Below, in pieces: positions 44,509-52,741 of a DNA stretch of 64,000 bases. The position numbers and the translations under genes were made by a program. How positions within the stretch are numbered: the first letter of the stretch is position 1; every line of letters starts with the position of its first letter. Under the pieces are notes generated by a model. The model saw only the letters and a program-made list of their open reading frames with translations, was not told where the DNA came from and searched no databases. Source of the stretch: Planctomycetota bacterium. GTDB lineage: Bacteria > Planctomycetota > PLA2 > JAEUHO01. The stretch lies in the NCBI GenBank assembly GCA_020851795.1, contig JADZCA010000035.1, forward strand, positions 62,001 to 126,000, read 5' to 3'.

Positions 44509-46445
44509 TACCCCTCGACGAGGCGCGGGACGTACCACGTGGGGTCGTCGAGCAACGCCTTGCGCACGTCGGGCGCGAGGTCGGCGTCGCGGAGCAGCGC
44601 GCCGACGAGGTCCGCGGTCGCCTCCCCCGCCGCCAGCGCGTCCGCGAACGAGTACGCCCGCACGCGCGCCTTCGGCACCGCGACGAGCGCGAGCGTCGTA
44701 CGCCCGACGAACGCATCGACCGCGCGCTCGAGTGCGGGGCTCGCCGCTCCCTCCGCGAGCCCGAGCTTCGGCCGCAGCAGCGCGATCAGCTTGCCGCGCA
44801 GGTCCTCGACCCGCGTCGCCGCCACCACGGGCGAGGTGTGCAGGACCATCAGCGTCGGGTCGAAGAGGTCGATGCCCGCGAGCCCGCGCAGTGCGGGGTC
44901 CACCCACAGCGGCCGCTGCTCGGGCGTCAGCGCCGCCCACAGCCCGTCCATGCACGCGCCCTTGAGCCGCAGCTCGTCGACGAGCCGCCGCGCCCGCGGC
45001 ACGTCGGGCCCCCACGTCGCCCGCACGCGCGCGAACTCCTCCTCGAACGCCATCCCCAGCCGCTCGAACTCCGCGACCTGCGCCGCCGAGAGCGGCCTGC
45101 CCGCCTGCGCGAGGATCCCCGCGAGCAGGTTCGTCGCGCTGATCGGGTGCGTGAGCTCGCCGTTGTGCCGCGCCGCGGTCGGCATCCGGTCGAGCGTGCG
45201 GTACTCGTACGCGCGCACGCGCTCGGTGTGCTCCTGGAGGCGCAGCATCACCTCCTTGGGCACCGCCTCGCCCGCGTCCACGTGCCGCTGCATCTCGACG
45301 ACCGCGTCCCCCACGACCTTCGCCGCCGCCGCCAGCGCGCCCCAGTCGGCCTCGCGCACCGCGTCGAGCCGCCCCATCTCGCCGAACGTGAACGTCGGCC
45401 CCGTGCGCGCCCCGGGCCCCGCGCCCTTGCCACCGGCCGCCGCCGCGTCGCGCTCGAGCGCCTCGACGCGCGCGACGAGCCGCGCGTTCTCCTCGCGCAG
45501 CCGGCGCATCGACGCGGCGGCGTCGACGCCGACGAGCTCGCCCGTCGCGGCGGGCGTGGTCGCGGCGACCGTCGCGGGGGCGCCCCCGACCTCGCGCGGG
45601 GCGGTCGGGGTGGCCGACGCGGGTCCCGGGGCGACGTCGGAGCCGAAGAGGCCGAGCCCGTCCGTCGCGCCGCCGCCGACGAACCCGAGCCCCGCCGCGA
45701 GCGCGATCCCCGCGACCCAACCGAGCTTCGACGTCGCCACGATCGTCCCTCCCGGGCCTGCGAGCCCTGTCGCACCGCTGCTCGTCGTCGTCGCCGTCGC
45801 CGCGGTCGTCGCTCCGTCGCTCGCCGCGCCGGCGGCCCCGCGCGCCGCCGCGACCCACCGCGTCGTCGCGGGGCCGAGCCCGTCGGGGGGCGGCGCGAAC
45901 GGGAGCAGCGCGAGCGCGCGTGCGGTGGCGAGCGCGTCGCCACGGCAGGCGGCGGCGAGGGCGTCGAGCCCGCGGCGGGCGCGGTCGGTCACGGTCTGGC
46001 GCGGCGCGCGGACGATGTCGGCGGCGGCGGCGTGCGAGAGGCCCGCGAGGTGGGTGAGGACGACGGCCTCTCGCTCGGGCGGCGCGAGCGTGTCGAGCGC
46101 GGCGTGGAGGCGGGCGACCTCGTCGGCGCGGGCCGCCTCGCGCGCGGGGTCGGCGGCGCGGGGGTCGGGGCGGTCCATCGCGGCTCCGTCGGCGGCGACG
46201 CCCACGCGGTTGGTGGCGGGGCGGCGCTTGCGGCGCAGGTTGCGGGCCTCGTTCGCGACGACGGCGGCGAACCACGGCCACGGGTCGTCGAGGGGGACGG
46301 CGTGGGGCTTGCGAGCGACGACGAGGAACGCCTGCTGGACGGCGTCGTAGGCCTCGTCGGCGTCGTGGAGGAGGCCGCGGGCGAGCCGCCACGCCGCCGC
46401 GGCGCACCGCTCGGCGCAGCGCAGGAGGGGGTCGGTCGGGCTCAC
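44508..46445 (-). CDS. ECF-type sigma-70 domain fused to a transmembrane/extracytoplasmic region
   Basis: 645 residues from a GTG at 46445 (VSPTDPLLRCAERCAAAAWR); no Shine-Dalgarno is evident. Residues ~15-165 resemble ECF sigma factors: region 2 in DADEAYDAVQQAFLVVARKP and PWPWFAAVVANEARNLRRKR, region 4 in LDTLAPPEREAVVLTHLAGL and AAADIVRAPRQTVTDRARRG. One transmembrane helix lies at ~241-257, then a coiled coil (RRLREENARLVARVEALER), then ~300 residues of helical extracytoplasmic domain without a recognised family. This puts a promoter-recognition domain on a membrane protein, presumably released or gated by an envelope signal. ECF factors with C-terminal membrane extensions are known in planctomycetes. 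No separate anti-sigma gene is adjacent. Confidence 0.8.
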   Translation of the reverse strand: MSPTDPLLRCAERCAAAAWRLARGLLHDADEAYDAVQQAFLVVARKPHAVPLDDPWPWFAAVVANEARNLRRKRRPATNRVGVAADGAAMDRPDPRAADPAREAARADEVARLHAALDTLAPPEREAVVLTHLAGLSHAAAADIVRAPRQTVTDRARRGLDALAAACRGDALATARALALLPFAPPPDGLGPATTRWVAAARGAAGAASDGATTAATATTTSSGATGLAGPGGTIVATSKLGWVAGIALAAGLGFVGGGATDGLGLFGSDVAPGPASATPTAPREVGGAPATVAATTPAATGELVGVDAAASMRRLREENARLVARVEALERDAAAAGGKGAGPGARTGPTFTFGEMGRLDAVREADWGALAAAAKVVGDAVVEMQRHVDAGEAVPKEVMLRLQEHTERVRAYEYRTLDRMPTAARHNGELTHPISATNLLAGILAQAGRPLSAAQVAEFERLGMAFEEEFARVRATWGPDVPRARRLVDELRLKGACMDGLWAALTPEQRPLWVDPALRGLAGIDLFDPTLMVLHTSPVVAATRVEDLRGKLIALLRPKLGLAEGAASPALERAVDAFVGRTTLALVAVPKARVRAYSFADALAAGEATADLVGALLRDADLAPDVRKALLDDPTWYVPRLVEG

Positions 46446-46538
46446 GCAGGAGAGACGTAACGACGGCGGCCCGCGGCCGACGAATTCCGCTCCCGTCCTC
46501 GCCGCCGCGTCGCGCACATCGCCCCCCGGTACGGCCGC

Positions 46539-46762
46539 AACGGTCACCGCGTGCTCCGACCCCGCGCTCACCGACTGCGGGGTCGGAGCAGATGCTCACC
46601 GACTGCGGGGTCGTACCCGATGCTCACCGTTCCCGCCGGGGGGGGGATCGCCGCCGCCGGTACGGCCGCAACGGTCACCGCGTGCTCCGACCCCGCGCTC
46701 ACCGACTGCGGGGTCGGAGCAGATGCTCACCGACCGCGGGGTCGTACCCGACGCTCACCGGT
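46539..46762 (+). repeat. 28-bp-period intergenic array E (two modules)
   Basis: Two nearly identical modules at 46539-46631 and 46671-46762. Each is AACGGTCACCGCGTGCTCCG, anchor, R spacer, anchor, a variant spacer with GGGGTCGTACCCGA, then CTCACCGTT (the second ends CTCACCGGT). A G9 tract and CCGCCGCCGGTACGGCCG separate them. It lies between two minus-strand genes. Confidence 0.9.
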
Positions 46763-46808
46763 CCCGCCGGGGGGGCAGGGGGTGCGGGACGGGCGCGCGA
46801 GGGGGGCG

Positions 46809-47522
46809 CTACGGCGGGTCGAGGCGCGCGCGCAGCGTGGACCAGGTCGCCTCGGCGCGCTCGCGTTCCTCGCGCACCCCGAGGTCCAGCCACACGCCCG
46901 TCGTCCGCTCGACGTCGACGCGCTTCTCCGCCAGGAGCAGGTCGAGCAGAAGCACGTCGATCGGGTAGGGCGTCCCGGGCACCAGCCCCTCGAGGGCCTC
47001 GCGCCGCATGGCCCAGACGCCGAGCCGTCCGAGGAAGCGCCAGCCCGGTTTGTCGAGGACGCCGCGCAGCCGCCCCTCGTCGTCCACCTCGAGCACGGAA
47101 TGGCGCGCCTGCATCGTCGTGTTCCGCGCGACGACGGTGACGGCCGCGCCACGGCGCACGTGCCGCGCGAAGAGCCGGCGGAGCGCGAGGTCGAAGAGCA
47201 CGTCGCCGGGCACGACGAGGAAGGAGTCCGGAAGGTCACGGAGCCGAACCACCGGCCCGACGGTCCCCAGGGGCCGCTTCTCGACCGCGTAGTCGACACG
47301 CAGTCCGAGCGGCGCACCGTCGCGCACGCGCGCGCGGACCGGCTCGACCGCAGCGCGCCCGCCCGCGACCGTCGCGTGGTCACATCCCGCGCGGGCGAGC
47401 TGCCGCAGCACGATCTCGATCACCGGACGCCCGCCCCCCACCGCCACCAGCGCGGTCGGGAACACCCCCGCAGCCTCGCGAGGCGCGGAAGTCTCCCCAC
47501 CGACGAGCACGACGGCGCGCAT
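46809..47522 (-). CDS. nucleotidyltransferase-like protein with an altered signature motif
   Basis: 237 residues from the ATG at 47522, with GAGAGGGG six bases upstream. The overall order matches sugar-phosphate nucleotidyltransferases: N-terminal Rossmann strand (MRAVVLVGGETSAPREAAGV), PVIEIVLRQLARAG, acceptor strand LGTVGPVVRLRDLPDSFLVV, metal Asp in PGDVLFD, and VLDKPGWRFLGRLGVWAM. The glycine-rich GXGTRL(R/K)P signature that binds the nucleotide phosphates is not present: after GG the sequence is ETSAPREAAGVFPTALV. The enzyme may use a different donor or be inactive. The C-terminus (TTGVWLDLGVREERERAEAT) keeps the WxDxG motif. The upstream small frame ends in TGATG overlap with this start. 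Confidence 0.7.
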   Translation of the reverse strand: MRAVVLVGGETSAPREAAGVFPTALVAVGGGRPVIEIVLRQLARAGCDHATVAGGRAAVEPVRARVRDGAPLGLRVDYAVEKRPLGTVGPVVRLRDLPDSFLVVPGDVLFDLALRRLFARHVRRGAAVTVVARNTTMQARHSVLEVDDEGRLRGVLDKPGWRFLGRLGVWAMRREALEGLVPGTPYPIDVLLLDLLLAEKRVDVERTTGVWLDLGVREERERAEATWSTLRARLDPP

Positions 47523-47677
47523 CACGGCCCCTCTCGCGACGACACCCGTCCGCAGCGACGGGCACCCGCCCGCGCCTCCGTTGCCCTGCACGCGCAGGCG
47601 AACGCGTTCGCGGTGACCTCCGACGCACCCGCAATGAAGAGCCGACCGGCCTCTCCCATCGCGAAGGGCACCCGCAT
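47522..47677 (-). CDS. possible 51-residue leader protein
   Basis: A short frame from an ATG at 47677 (GAGGA nine bases upstream) to a TGA that overlaps the next gene's ATG as TGATG. It reads MRVPFAMGEAGRLFIAGASE and contains a CAC motif-like pair of cysteines (FACACRA). The overlap suggests translational coupling, but no family is recognised and chance cannot be excluded. Confidence 0.25.
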   Translation of the reverse strand: MRVPFAMGEAGRLFIAGASEVTANAFACACRATEARAGARRCGRVSSREGP

Positions 47678-47786
47678 GGACTCGATCCTCGCGTCCCCCG
47701 CACCGCGCGGCAAGGGACCGGCCGACGCGGACACGCGCTCCCCGTTTGGGGCCCAGGCGAGGCACGTCGGCGCTCCGCCGCCGCCC

Positions 47787-48131
47787 AACGGTCACCGCGG
47801 TCTCCGACCCCGCGCTCACCGACCGCGGTCTCCGACCCCGCGCTCACCGACCGCGGTCTCCGACCCCGCGCTCACCGACCGCGGTCTCCGACCCCGCGCT
47901 CACCGACTGCGTGCTCCGACCCCGCGCTCACCGACTGCGTGCTCCGACCCCGCGCTCACCGACTGCGTGCTCCGACCCCGCGCTCACCGACCGCGGTCTC
48001 CGACCCCGCTCTCACCGAGCGCGTGCTCCGACCCCGCGCTCACCGACTGCGTGCTCCGACCCCGCGCTCACCGACTGCGGGGTCGGAGCAGATGCTCACC
48101 GACTGCGGGGTCGTACCCGATGCTCACCGTT
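47787..48131 (+). repeat. 28-bp-period intergenic array F (twelve units, longest run)
   Basis: One module with AACGGTCACC at 47787, ten consecutive F spacers, two R-type spacers and a final CTCACCGTT. All anchors are spaced by exactly 28 bp. F spacers fall into subtypes by their first eight bases (CCGCGGTC four times at the start, CTGCGTGC three times, then CCGCGGTC, GCGCGTGC, CTGCGTGC), showing block duplication. It lies between the divergent nucleotidyltransferase-like and AEC genes. Confidence 0.95.
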
Positions 48132-48220
48132 CCCACCCGGGGGGCGGGGGCGCGGGACCGGCGCACCGGGCGGGTAGCATCCCGCCCCTGGCGCGCGGTG
48201 CGCGACGGCGGAGGCTCCCC

Positions 48221-49117
48221 GTGGACGGGCTCGTCGGGGTCGTCGTCTGGATCGTCGTCGGCGTCGTCCTGCGACGCACGCGCCGGCTCCCCGAGGCCGC
48301 CCCCCAGGTGCTCTCGGCCTTCGTCGTCCACGTCAGCCTCCCCGCCCTCGTCCTCGACCGCGTCCCCGGCCTCTCGCTGCCGGCCGGCGCCCTCGCGCTC
48401 GCCGTCGTCCCGTGGGTCGTGCTCGCGACCTCCGCAGCGCTCGTCCTCGCCCTCGCCCGCGCGCTGCGATGGGACCGCCCCACCACCGGCGCGATGCTCC
48501 TCGTCGTCCCGCTCGGCAACACCTCCTTCCTCGGCCTGCCGATGGTGCGCGCGCTGCTCGGCGAGACCGCCGTGCCCTACGCCCTCCTCTACGACCAGTT
48601 CGGCACCTTCCTCGGCCTCGCCGTCTACGGCTCCTTCGTCCTCGCCGCCTACGCCGGCACCGACCGCCCCACCGTCCGCGGCGTCGCCCGCCGCGTCGCG
48701 ACCTTCCCACCCTTCCTCGCGCTCGTCCTCGCGTTCGCGCTCCGCGGCGTCCCGCTCCCCGACCCCGTCCGCGCCGTCCTCTCCGCCGGCGCCGCCACCC
48801 TCGTCCCCGTCATCATGGTCGCCGTCGGCCTGATGCTCGACCTGCGCGTCGGCCGCCAAGGCGCCACCGCCCTCGCCGCCGGCCTCGCGGTCAAGCTCGT
48901 CGCCGCCCCCGCCGTCGCGTGGGTCGCCGGCCGCCTCCTCGGCGCCGGCCCCGACGTCCTCCCCGTCGCGGTCCTCGAAGCCGGCATGCCGCCGATGATC
49001 ACCGCCGGCGCGCTCGCCGCCGCCCACGGCCTCGCACCCCGCCTCGCCGCGTCGATGGTCGGCGTCGGCATGGCCGTCGCCCTCCTCTGGCTCCCCCTCC
49101 TCGCCCGCTGGCTCTGA
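48221..49117 (+). CDS. AEC family transporter (auxin efflux carrier type)
   Basis: 298 residues from a GTG at 48221, preceded by GGAGG. The protein is almost entirely hydrophobic with about ten helices in two pseudo-repeats. Family features include the broken-helix regions VPLGNTSFLGLPMVRALLGE and VLEAGMPPMITAGALAAAHG. The N-terminal helix VGVVVWIVVGVVLRRTRRLP and the LSAFVVHVSLPALVLDRV segment also fit. Members export or import organic anions such as malate, malonate or auxin-like acids; the substrate here is unknown. Repeat array F occupies its upstream region. Confidence 0.9.
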   Translation: MDGLVGVVVWIVVGVVLRRTRRLPEAAPQVLSAFVVHVSLPALVLDRVPGLSLPAGALALAVVPWVVLATSAALVLALARALRWDRPTTGAMLLVVPLGNTSFLGLPMVRALLGETAVPYALLYDQFGTFLGLAVYGSFVLAAYAGTDRPTVRGVARRVATFPPFLALVLAFALRGVPLPDPVRAVLSAGAATLVPVIMVAVGLMLDLRVGRQGATALAAGLAVKLVAAPAVAWVAGRLLGAGPDVLPVAVLEAGMPPMITAGALAAAHGLAPRLAASMVGVGMAVALLWLPLLARWL

Positions 49118-49157
49118 CCTCGACCGCGCCGCGCGCCGCCCCGATCGCACGCGCGCA

Positions 49158-49334
49158 CCACACGGCCGCCGGGCCCCGCTCGACCGACCCCGTCCCCGAC
49201 GCGAGTCCCGGGGCGACGCTGCCGCCGCCGCGACGGGAGCGTTCGCACGCGTCGCCCGCGCACGTCCCGACGACCACACGGCCGCCGAGCCCCGCTCGAT
49301 CGACCCCGGCCCCGACGCGAGTCCCGGGGCGACG
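49158..49334. repeat. 61-bp direct repeat, two copies
   Basis: CCACACGGCCGCC ... CCCGGGGCGACG at 49158-49218 recurs at 49274-49334 with four or five substitutions. It lies in the ~300-bp gap between the AEC gene and the cytochrome gene. The rest of that gap shows nothing further. Confidence 0.75.
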
Positions 49335-49421
49335 ACGACGCGGCAGCGCCACGACGACCGATCGGAGCCACGCTCGCGCGCGGCCGCGTCCTCCACGCTC
49401 GCGCGTGACGCGCGCCCAGCG

Positions 49422-49916
49422 TCAGCGATGCTCGTCGCCTTCTCGGTGCTCGCCATCGCCGCCGCCGCGGCGCTTGCGCCCGCCCGGCCGCTGATCGGCC
49501 ATCGCGCGGAACCCGTCGACGAGTTCCTTGCGCTCGGCGTCGGAGAGCTTCGCGTCGGGGTGCAGCGGGAGATACGCCGCGGGCGGCATCTCGCCCTCCT
49601 CGAGCTCCTCGGCCGCGTCGCGCGTGCCCTCCTTCGAACGGTCCCACGCCGAGAAGTTGAGCTCGCGACGCCCCTCGTCCACGTCGTGCTGCACGAGCCA
49701 CGAGATCGGCGCGACGTGCGAGTACCACGGCCACACGGTCTCGTGGCTGTGGCAGTCGAAGCACGCGCGGCGCGCGAGCTCCTTGACGCGAGGACTCGGC
49801 CACGTCGGCTCGACGCCGACCGCCGGGTTGTCGTGGGCCCGCCCGTACGGCACGAGCTGCGCCAGCACGAGCAGCGCGAGGAGACCGAGGGCGATGCGCT
49901 TGAGCCAACGAACCAT
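49422..49916 (-). CDS. Haem_bd domain c-type cytochrome
   Basis: 164 residues from the ATG at 49916, with GGAG upstream. An N-terminal helix (RIALGLLALLVLAQLVPYG) anchors or exports it. The single haem motif CFDCH sits in RRACFDCHSHETVWPWYSHV, and APISWLVQHDVDEGRRELNF, then EELEEGEMPPAAYLPLHPDA with the distal Met, complete the Haem_bd (PF14376-type) domain found in Bacteroidetes and planctomycetes. The C-terminus is a basic/Gly-rich tail. A periplasmic electron-transfer role is inferred; no cytochrome maturation or oxidase genes are adjacent. Confidence 0.9.
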   Translation of the reverse strand: MVRWLKRIALGLLALLVLAQLVPYGRAHDNPAVGVEPTWPSPRVKELARRACFDCHSHETVWPWYSHVAPISWLVQHDVDEGRRELNFSAWDRSKEGTRDAAEELEEGEMPPAAYLPLHPDAKLSDAERKELVDGFRAMADQRPGGRKRRGGGDGEHREGDEHR

Positions 49917-50008
49917 GGGGGACGCTCCGAACGGGCGCGCATCCTCGCACGGCGCGGTCGCCCGCGCCTTCCCGCCGCGGCCCGCTCACGCCATGCGAGG
50001 CTCCACGG

Positions 50009-51025
50009 ATGGGCCTCCTCCTCGCCGTCCCCCGGGCGCTCTGGCGCGCGCTCGTGCGCGCGAGCGACCAGCACGCGCAGCGGCTGGCGGCGTCGATCGC
50101 CTTCTACGCGATGTTCTCGCTGCCCGCGCTGCTCATGTCCGCGATCCTCGTCGCCGGCATGGCCTACGGCGAAGACGTCGCGCGCGGCCGCCTCGTCGCG
50201 CAGGTCGGCCGCTACCTCGGCGACGGCCTCGCCACCATCGTGGACTCCGTGATCGCGGGTGCCGTCTCCTCGGGCGCGACGCGCCCCCTCCCCCGCGTGC
50301 TCGCGGTCGGCGCGCTGTTCTTCGGCGCCTCGCTCACCTTCGTCGAGCTGCAGCACGCGCTCAACGTGATCTGGGGCACGGACTCGAAGCGCCGCTGGTA
50401 CCTCGCCATCGCGATCAAGCGCCTCGTCTCGTTCGCGATGGTCGTCGTCGCGGGCGCCGTGCTCATGGCGACGATGGCCGCCTCCGTCGGCGTCGCCCGT
50501 TTCGGCGGCTGGCTCACCGACCACCTCCCGCGCGCGCTCGCGCTCGGCGTCCTGCGCTGGCTCGAGCCCACCGCGTCGCTCGCCGCGCTCACCTTCCTCT
50601 TCGCGCTCGTCTACAAGGTGCTGCCCGACGGGCGCGTGCCGTGGAAGCGCGCGTGGATCGGCGCGCTCGTGACGTCGTCGCTGCTGCTCGCCGCGCGCAC
50701 GCTGGTCGCGCGCTACGTCAGCGTCGTGGACGTCGCCTCGGTCTACGGCGCCGCGGGTTCGCTCGCCGTGCTGCTCGTGTGGGTGTACGCGTCGTGCGTC
50801 GTCATTCTGCTCGGGGGCACCTTCGCCTTCGCGTGGGAAGAGGTGCGCTCCGGTCGCGCCTCCGCGCCGCCGGCGGGCGAGCCGACCCCGAGCGAAGGCG
50901 CGGGCCCCGGGGCGCCCGTGACCCCGACGAGCGCGACCGACGCCACGTCGGGGCCGGTCCCGGCGAGCTCCGCGGTCGCCCCGGGCCCCGCGCCGCTGCA
51001 CCGGGCCGACGACCCGTCCCCGTAG
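50009..51025 (+). CDS. YihY/virulence factor BrkB family membrane protein
   Basis: 338 residues. The N-terminal motif RASDQHAQRLAASIAFYAMF SL is typical of YihY, followed by six membrane helices and the conserved segments GALFFGASLTFVELQHALNV IW and VYGAAGSLAVLLVWVYASC. The C-terminal ~55 residues are a Pro/Ala/Gly-rich tail that is probably cytoplasmic and unstructured. The family's function is unsettled (formerly misassigned as RNase BN). The start (ATG 50009) lacks a strong ribosome binding site but fits the family N-terminus. Confidence 0.92.
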   Translation: MGLLLAVPRALWRALVRASDQHAQRLAASIAFYAMFSLPALLMSAILVAGMAYGEDVARGRLVAQVGRYLGDGLATIVDSVIAGAVSSGATRPLPRVLAVGALFFGASLTFVELQHALNVIWGTDSKRRWYLAIAIKRLVSFAMVVVAGAVLMATMAASVGVARFGGWLTDHLPRALALGVLRWLEPTASLAALTFLFALVYKVLPDGRVPWKRAWIGALVTSSLLLAARTLVARYVSVVDVASVYGAAGSLAVLLVWVYASCVVILLGGTFAFAWEEVRSGRASAPPAGEPTPSEGAGPGAPVTPTSATDATSGPVPASSAVAPGPAPLHRADDPSP

Positions 51026-51143
51026 CAGGGTCCCCGCGACCCCGCCTGCGGCGCGGCGCCGTCGCCGCGGGAGGCCGGACGCTCGTCCGGGCATCGTGAC
51101 GACGCGTCCCGTAGACTCGCGCGGTCCCGCGGGAGGCGCGCGA

Positions 51144-51929
51144 ATGTCGTACGTCCTCGTCGATGCGGCCCTGTCGATCGCGCTGCTGCTCGGGGTGCTC
51201 GCTTGCCGCGAGATCGGGCGCCGTCTCGGGCGTCGCATCCCCGCCGACGACGCGGTCCCCGACGAGGGCACGGCGGCGATCCAGGCGGCGGTGTTCGGGT
51301 TGTACGGGCTCCTCGTGGCGTTCACGTTCAGCGACGCGACGAGCCGATTCGACGACCGCCGCGAGCTCGTCGCGCGCGAGGCGGCGGTGGTCGAGTCGGT
51401 CGGGCGGCTGGTCGACGTGCTCCCGCTGCAGGCGCAGCCGGCGGTGCGCGCCGGATTGAGGCGCTACGTGACCGCGAGGCTGTCCGCGCACCGCGCCGTC
51501 GAGGACTGGAGCACGCTCGAGGGGCACGAGGCCGAGGCCCGCGACCTCTCGCGAGAGCTCTGGCGGCAGTCGGTCGCCGCGCTCCGGTCGAGCCCCGGTG
51601 CGGACGGCGCGCAGCCGCTCCTGCAGGCGCTCAACGAGATGGCCGCGGTGAGCGCGAGCCGGTCTGCGGCGCTGCGGCGCCACCAGCCCTTGGTCGTGTT
51701 CGTGCTGCTGGTCGCGTTCGCATTCGCGAGCGCGCTGACGTCGGGCTACGCGGGCGCGCATCGAGGCAGCCGTCGGTGGTTCCACGGCGTGCTGTTCGCG
51801 ACGGTCAGCGCGCTGTCGTTCTTCGTGATCCTCGACCTCGAGGACCCTCGTCGCGGCCTGATCCGCGTGGACGACGCCGACCGGGCGCTGACGCAGGCGC
51901 TGGCCGCGCTGGAGGAGTCGAGCCGCTGA
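51144..51929 (+). CDS. DUF4239 (bestrophin-like) membrane protein
   Basis: 261 residues from the ATG at 51144, with GGGAGG seven bases upstream. N-terminal helix VDAALSIALLLGVLACREIG, second helix AAIQAAVFGLYGLLVAFTFS, a central helical cytoplasmic part (FDDRRELVAREAAVVESVGR), then two C-terminal helices (PLVVFVLLVAFAFASALTSG and VLFATVSALSFFVILDLEDP RRG). DRR/FDDR and LEDPRRGLI are characteristic of DUF4239, a family distantly related to bestrophin channels. Function is unproven. Its downstream side carries the largest repeat array. Confidence 0.85.
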   Translation: MSYVLVDAALSIALLLGVLACREIGRRLGRRIPADDAVPDEGTAAIQAAVFGLYGLLVAFTFSDATSRFDDRRELVAREAAVVESVGRLVDVLPLQAQPAVRAGLRRYVTARLSAHRAVEDWSTLEGHEAEARDLSRELWRQSVAALRSSPGADGAQPLLQALNEMAAVSASRSAALRRHQPLVVFVLLVAFAFASALTSGYAGAHRGSRRWFHGVLFATVSALSFFVILDLEDPRRGLIRVDDADRALTQALAALEESSR

Positions 51930-51952
51930 CGCCGCGCCGCGAGGGCGTCGAC

Positions 51953-52710
51953 CACGGGCTCCGACCCCGCGCTCACCGACCGTGGGGTCGGAGCCGACGC
52001 TCACCGTTCCCACCGGGGGGGAGAGCGGCGCCGCCGCGGAACGGTCACCACGGGCTCCGACCCCGCGCTCACCGAGCTCGTACTCCGACCCCGCGCTCAC
52101 CGACCGCGGGGTCGGAGCAGACGGTCACCGTTCCTACCGGGGGGAGAGCGGCGCCGTCGCGGAACGGTCACCACGGGCTCCGACCCCGTGCTCACCGACC
52201 TAGTACTCCGACCCCGCGCTCACCGACCGTGGGGTCGGAGCAGACGCTCACCGTTCCCGCCGGGGGGGAGAGCGGCGCCGCCGCGGAACGGTCACCACGG
52301 GCTCCGACCCCGCGCTCGCCAACCACGGGCTGCGACCCCGTGCTCACCGACCGCGGGCTCCGACCCCGTGCTCACCGACCGCGTGCTCCGACCCCGCACT
52401 CACCGACCGTGGGGTCGGAGCAGACGCTCACCGTTCCCGCCGGGGGGGAGAGCGGCGCCACCGCGGAACGGTCACCACGGGCTCCGACCCCGCGCTCACC
52501 GACCGCGTGCTCCGACCCCGCGCTCACCGACCTCGTGCTCCGACCACGCGCTCACCGACCGTGGGGTCGGAGGAGGCGCTCACCGTTCCCACCGGGGGAG
52601 ATCGCGGCGCCGACGGGGGAACGGTCACGTCGTGCTCCGACCCCGTGCTCACCGACCGCGGGGTCGAAGCAGACGCTCACCGACCGCGGGGTCCGACCCC
52701 GCACTCACCC
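51953..52710 (+). repeat. 28-bp-period intergenic array G (six modules, largest)
   Basis: Six consecutive modules with two to five anchors each. Most start AACGGTCACCACGGGCTCCG and end CTCACCGTTCC. Conserved separators such as ACCGGGGGGGAGAGCGGCGC lie between modules, so the module plus separator is itself a higher-order repeat of about 120-180 bp. F spacers precede R spacers in every module. It occupies nearly the whole gap between two convergent genes. Confidence 0.93.
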
Positions 52711-52741
52711 GTGCTCGGGCGGACCCGCGCGCGGCGGTCGG

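Noticed and set aside
44508..46445. Separate anti-sigma gene in the second half
   Set aside because: The frame is continuous from the sigma domain through the membrane helix, with no internal start supported by a ribosome binding site.
47787..48131. CRISPR array
   Set aside because: The constant part is only about 8 bp, the spacers are near-identical and not unique, and no cas gene is present anywhere in the window.
36543..52710. Long Arg/Pro-rich reading frames through the repeat arrays (LRPRAHR, PTPRSPT type)
   Set aside because: They are just translations of the 28-bp units in successive frames; the period is not a multiple of three, and they have no start signals or family.
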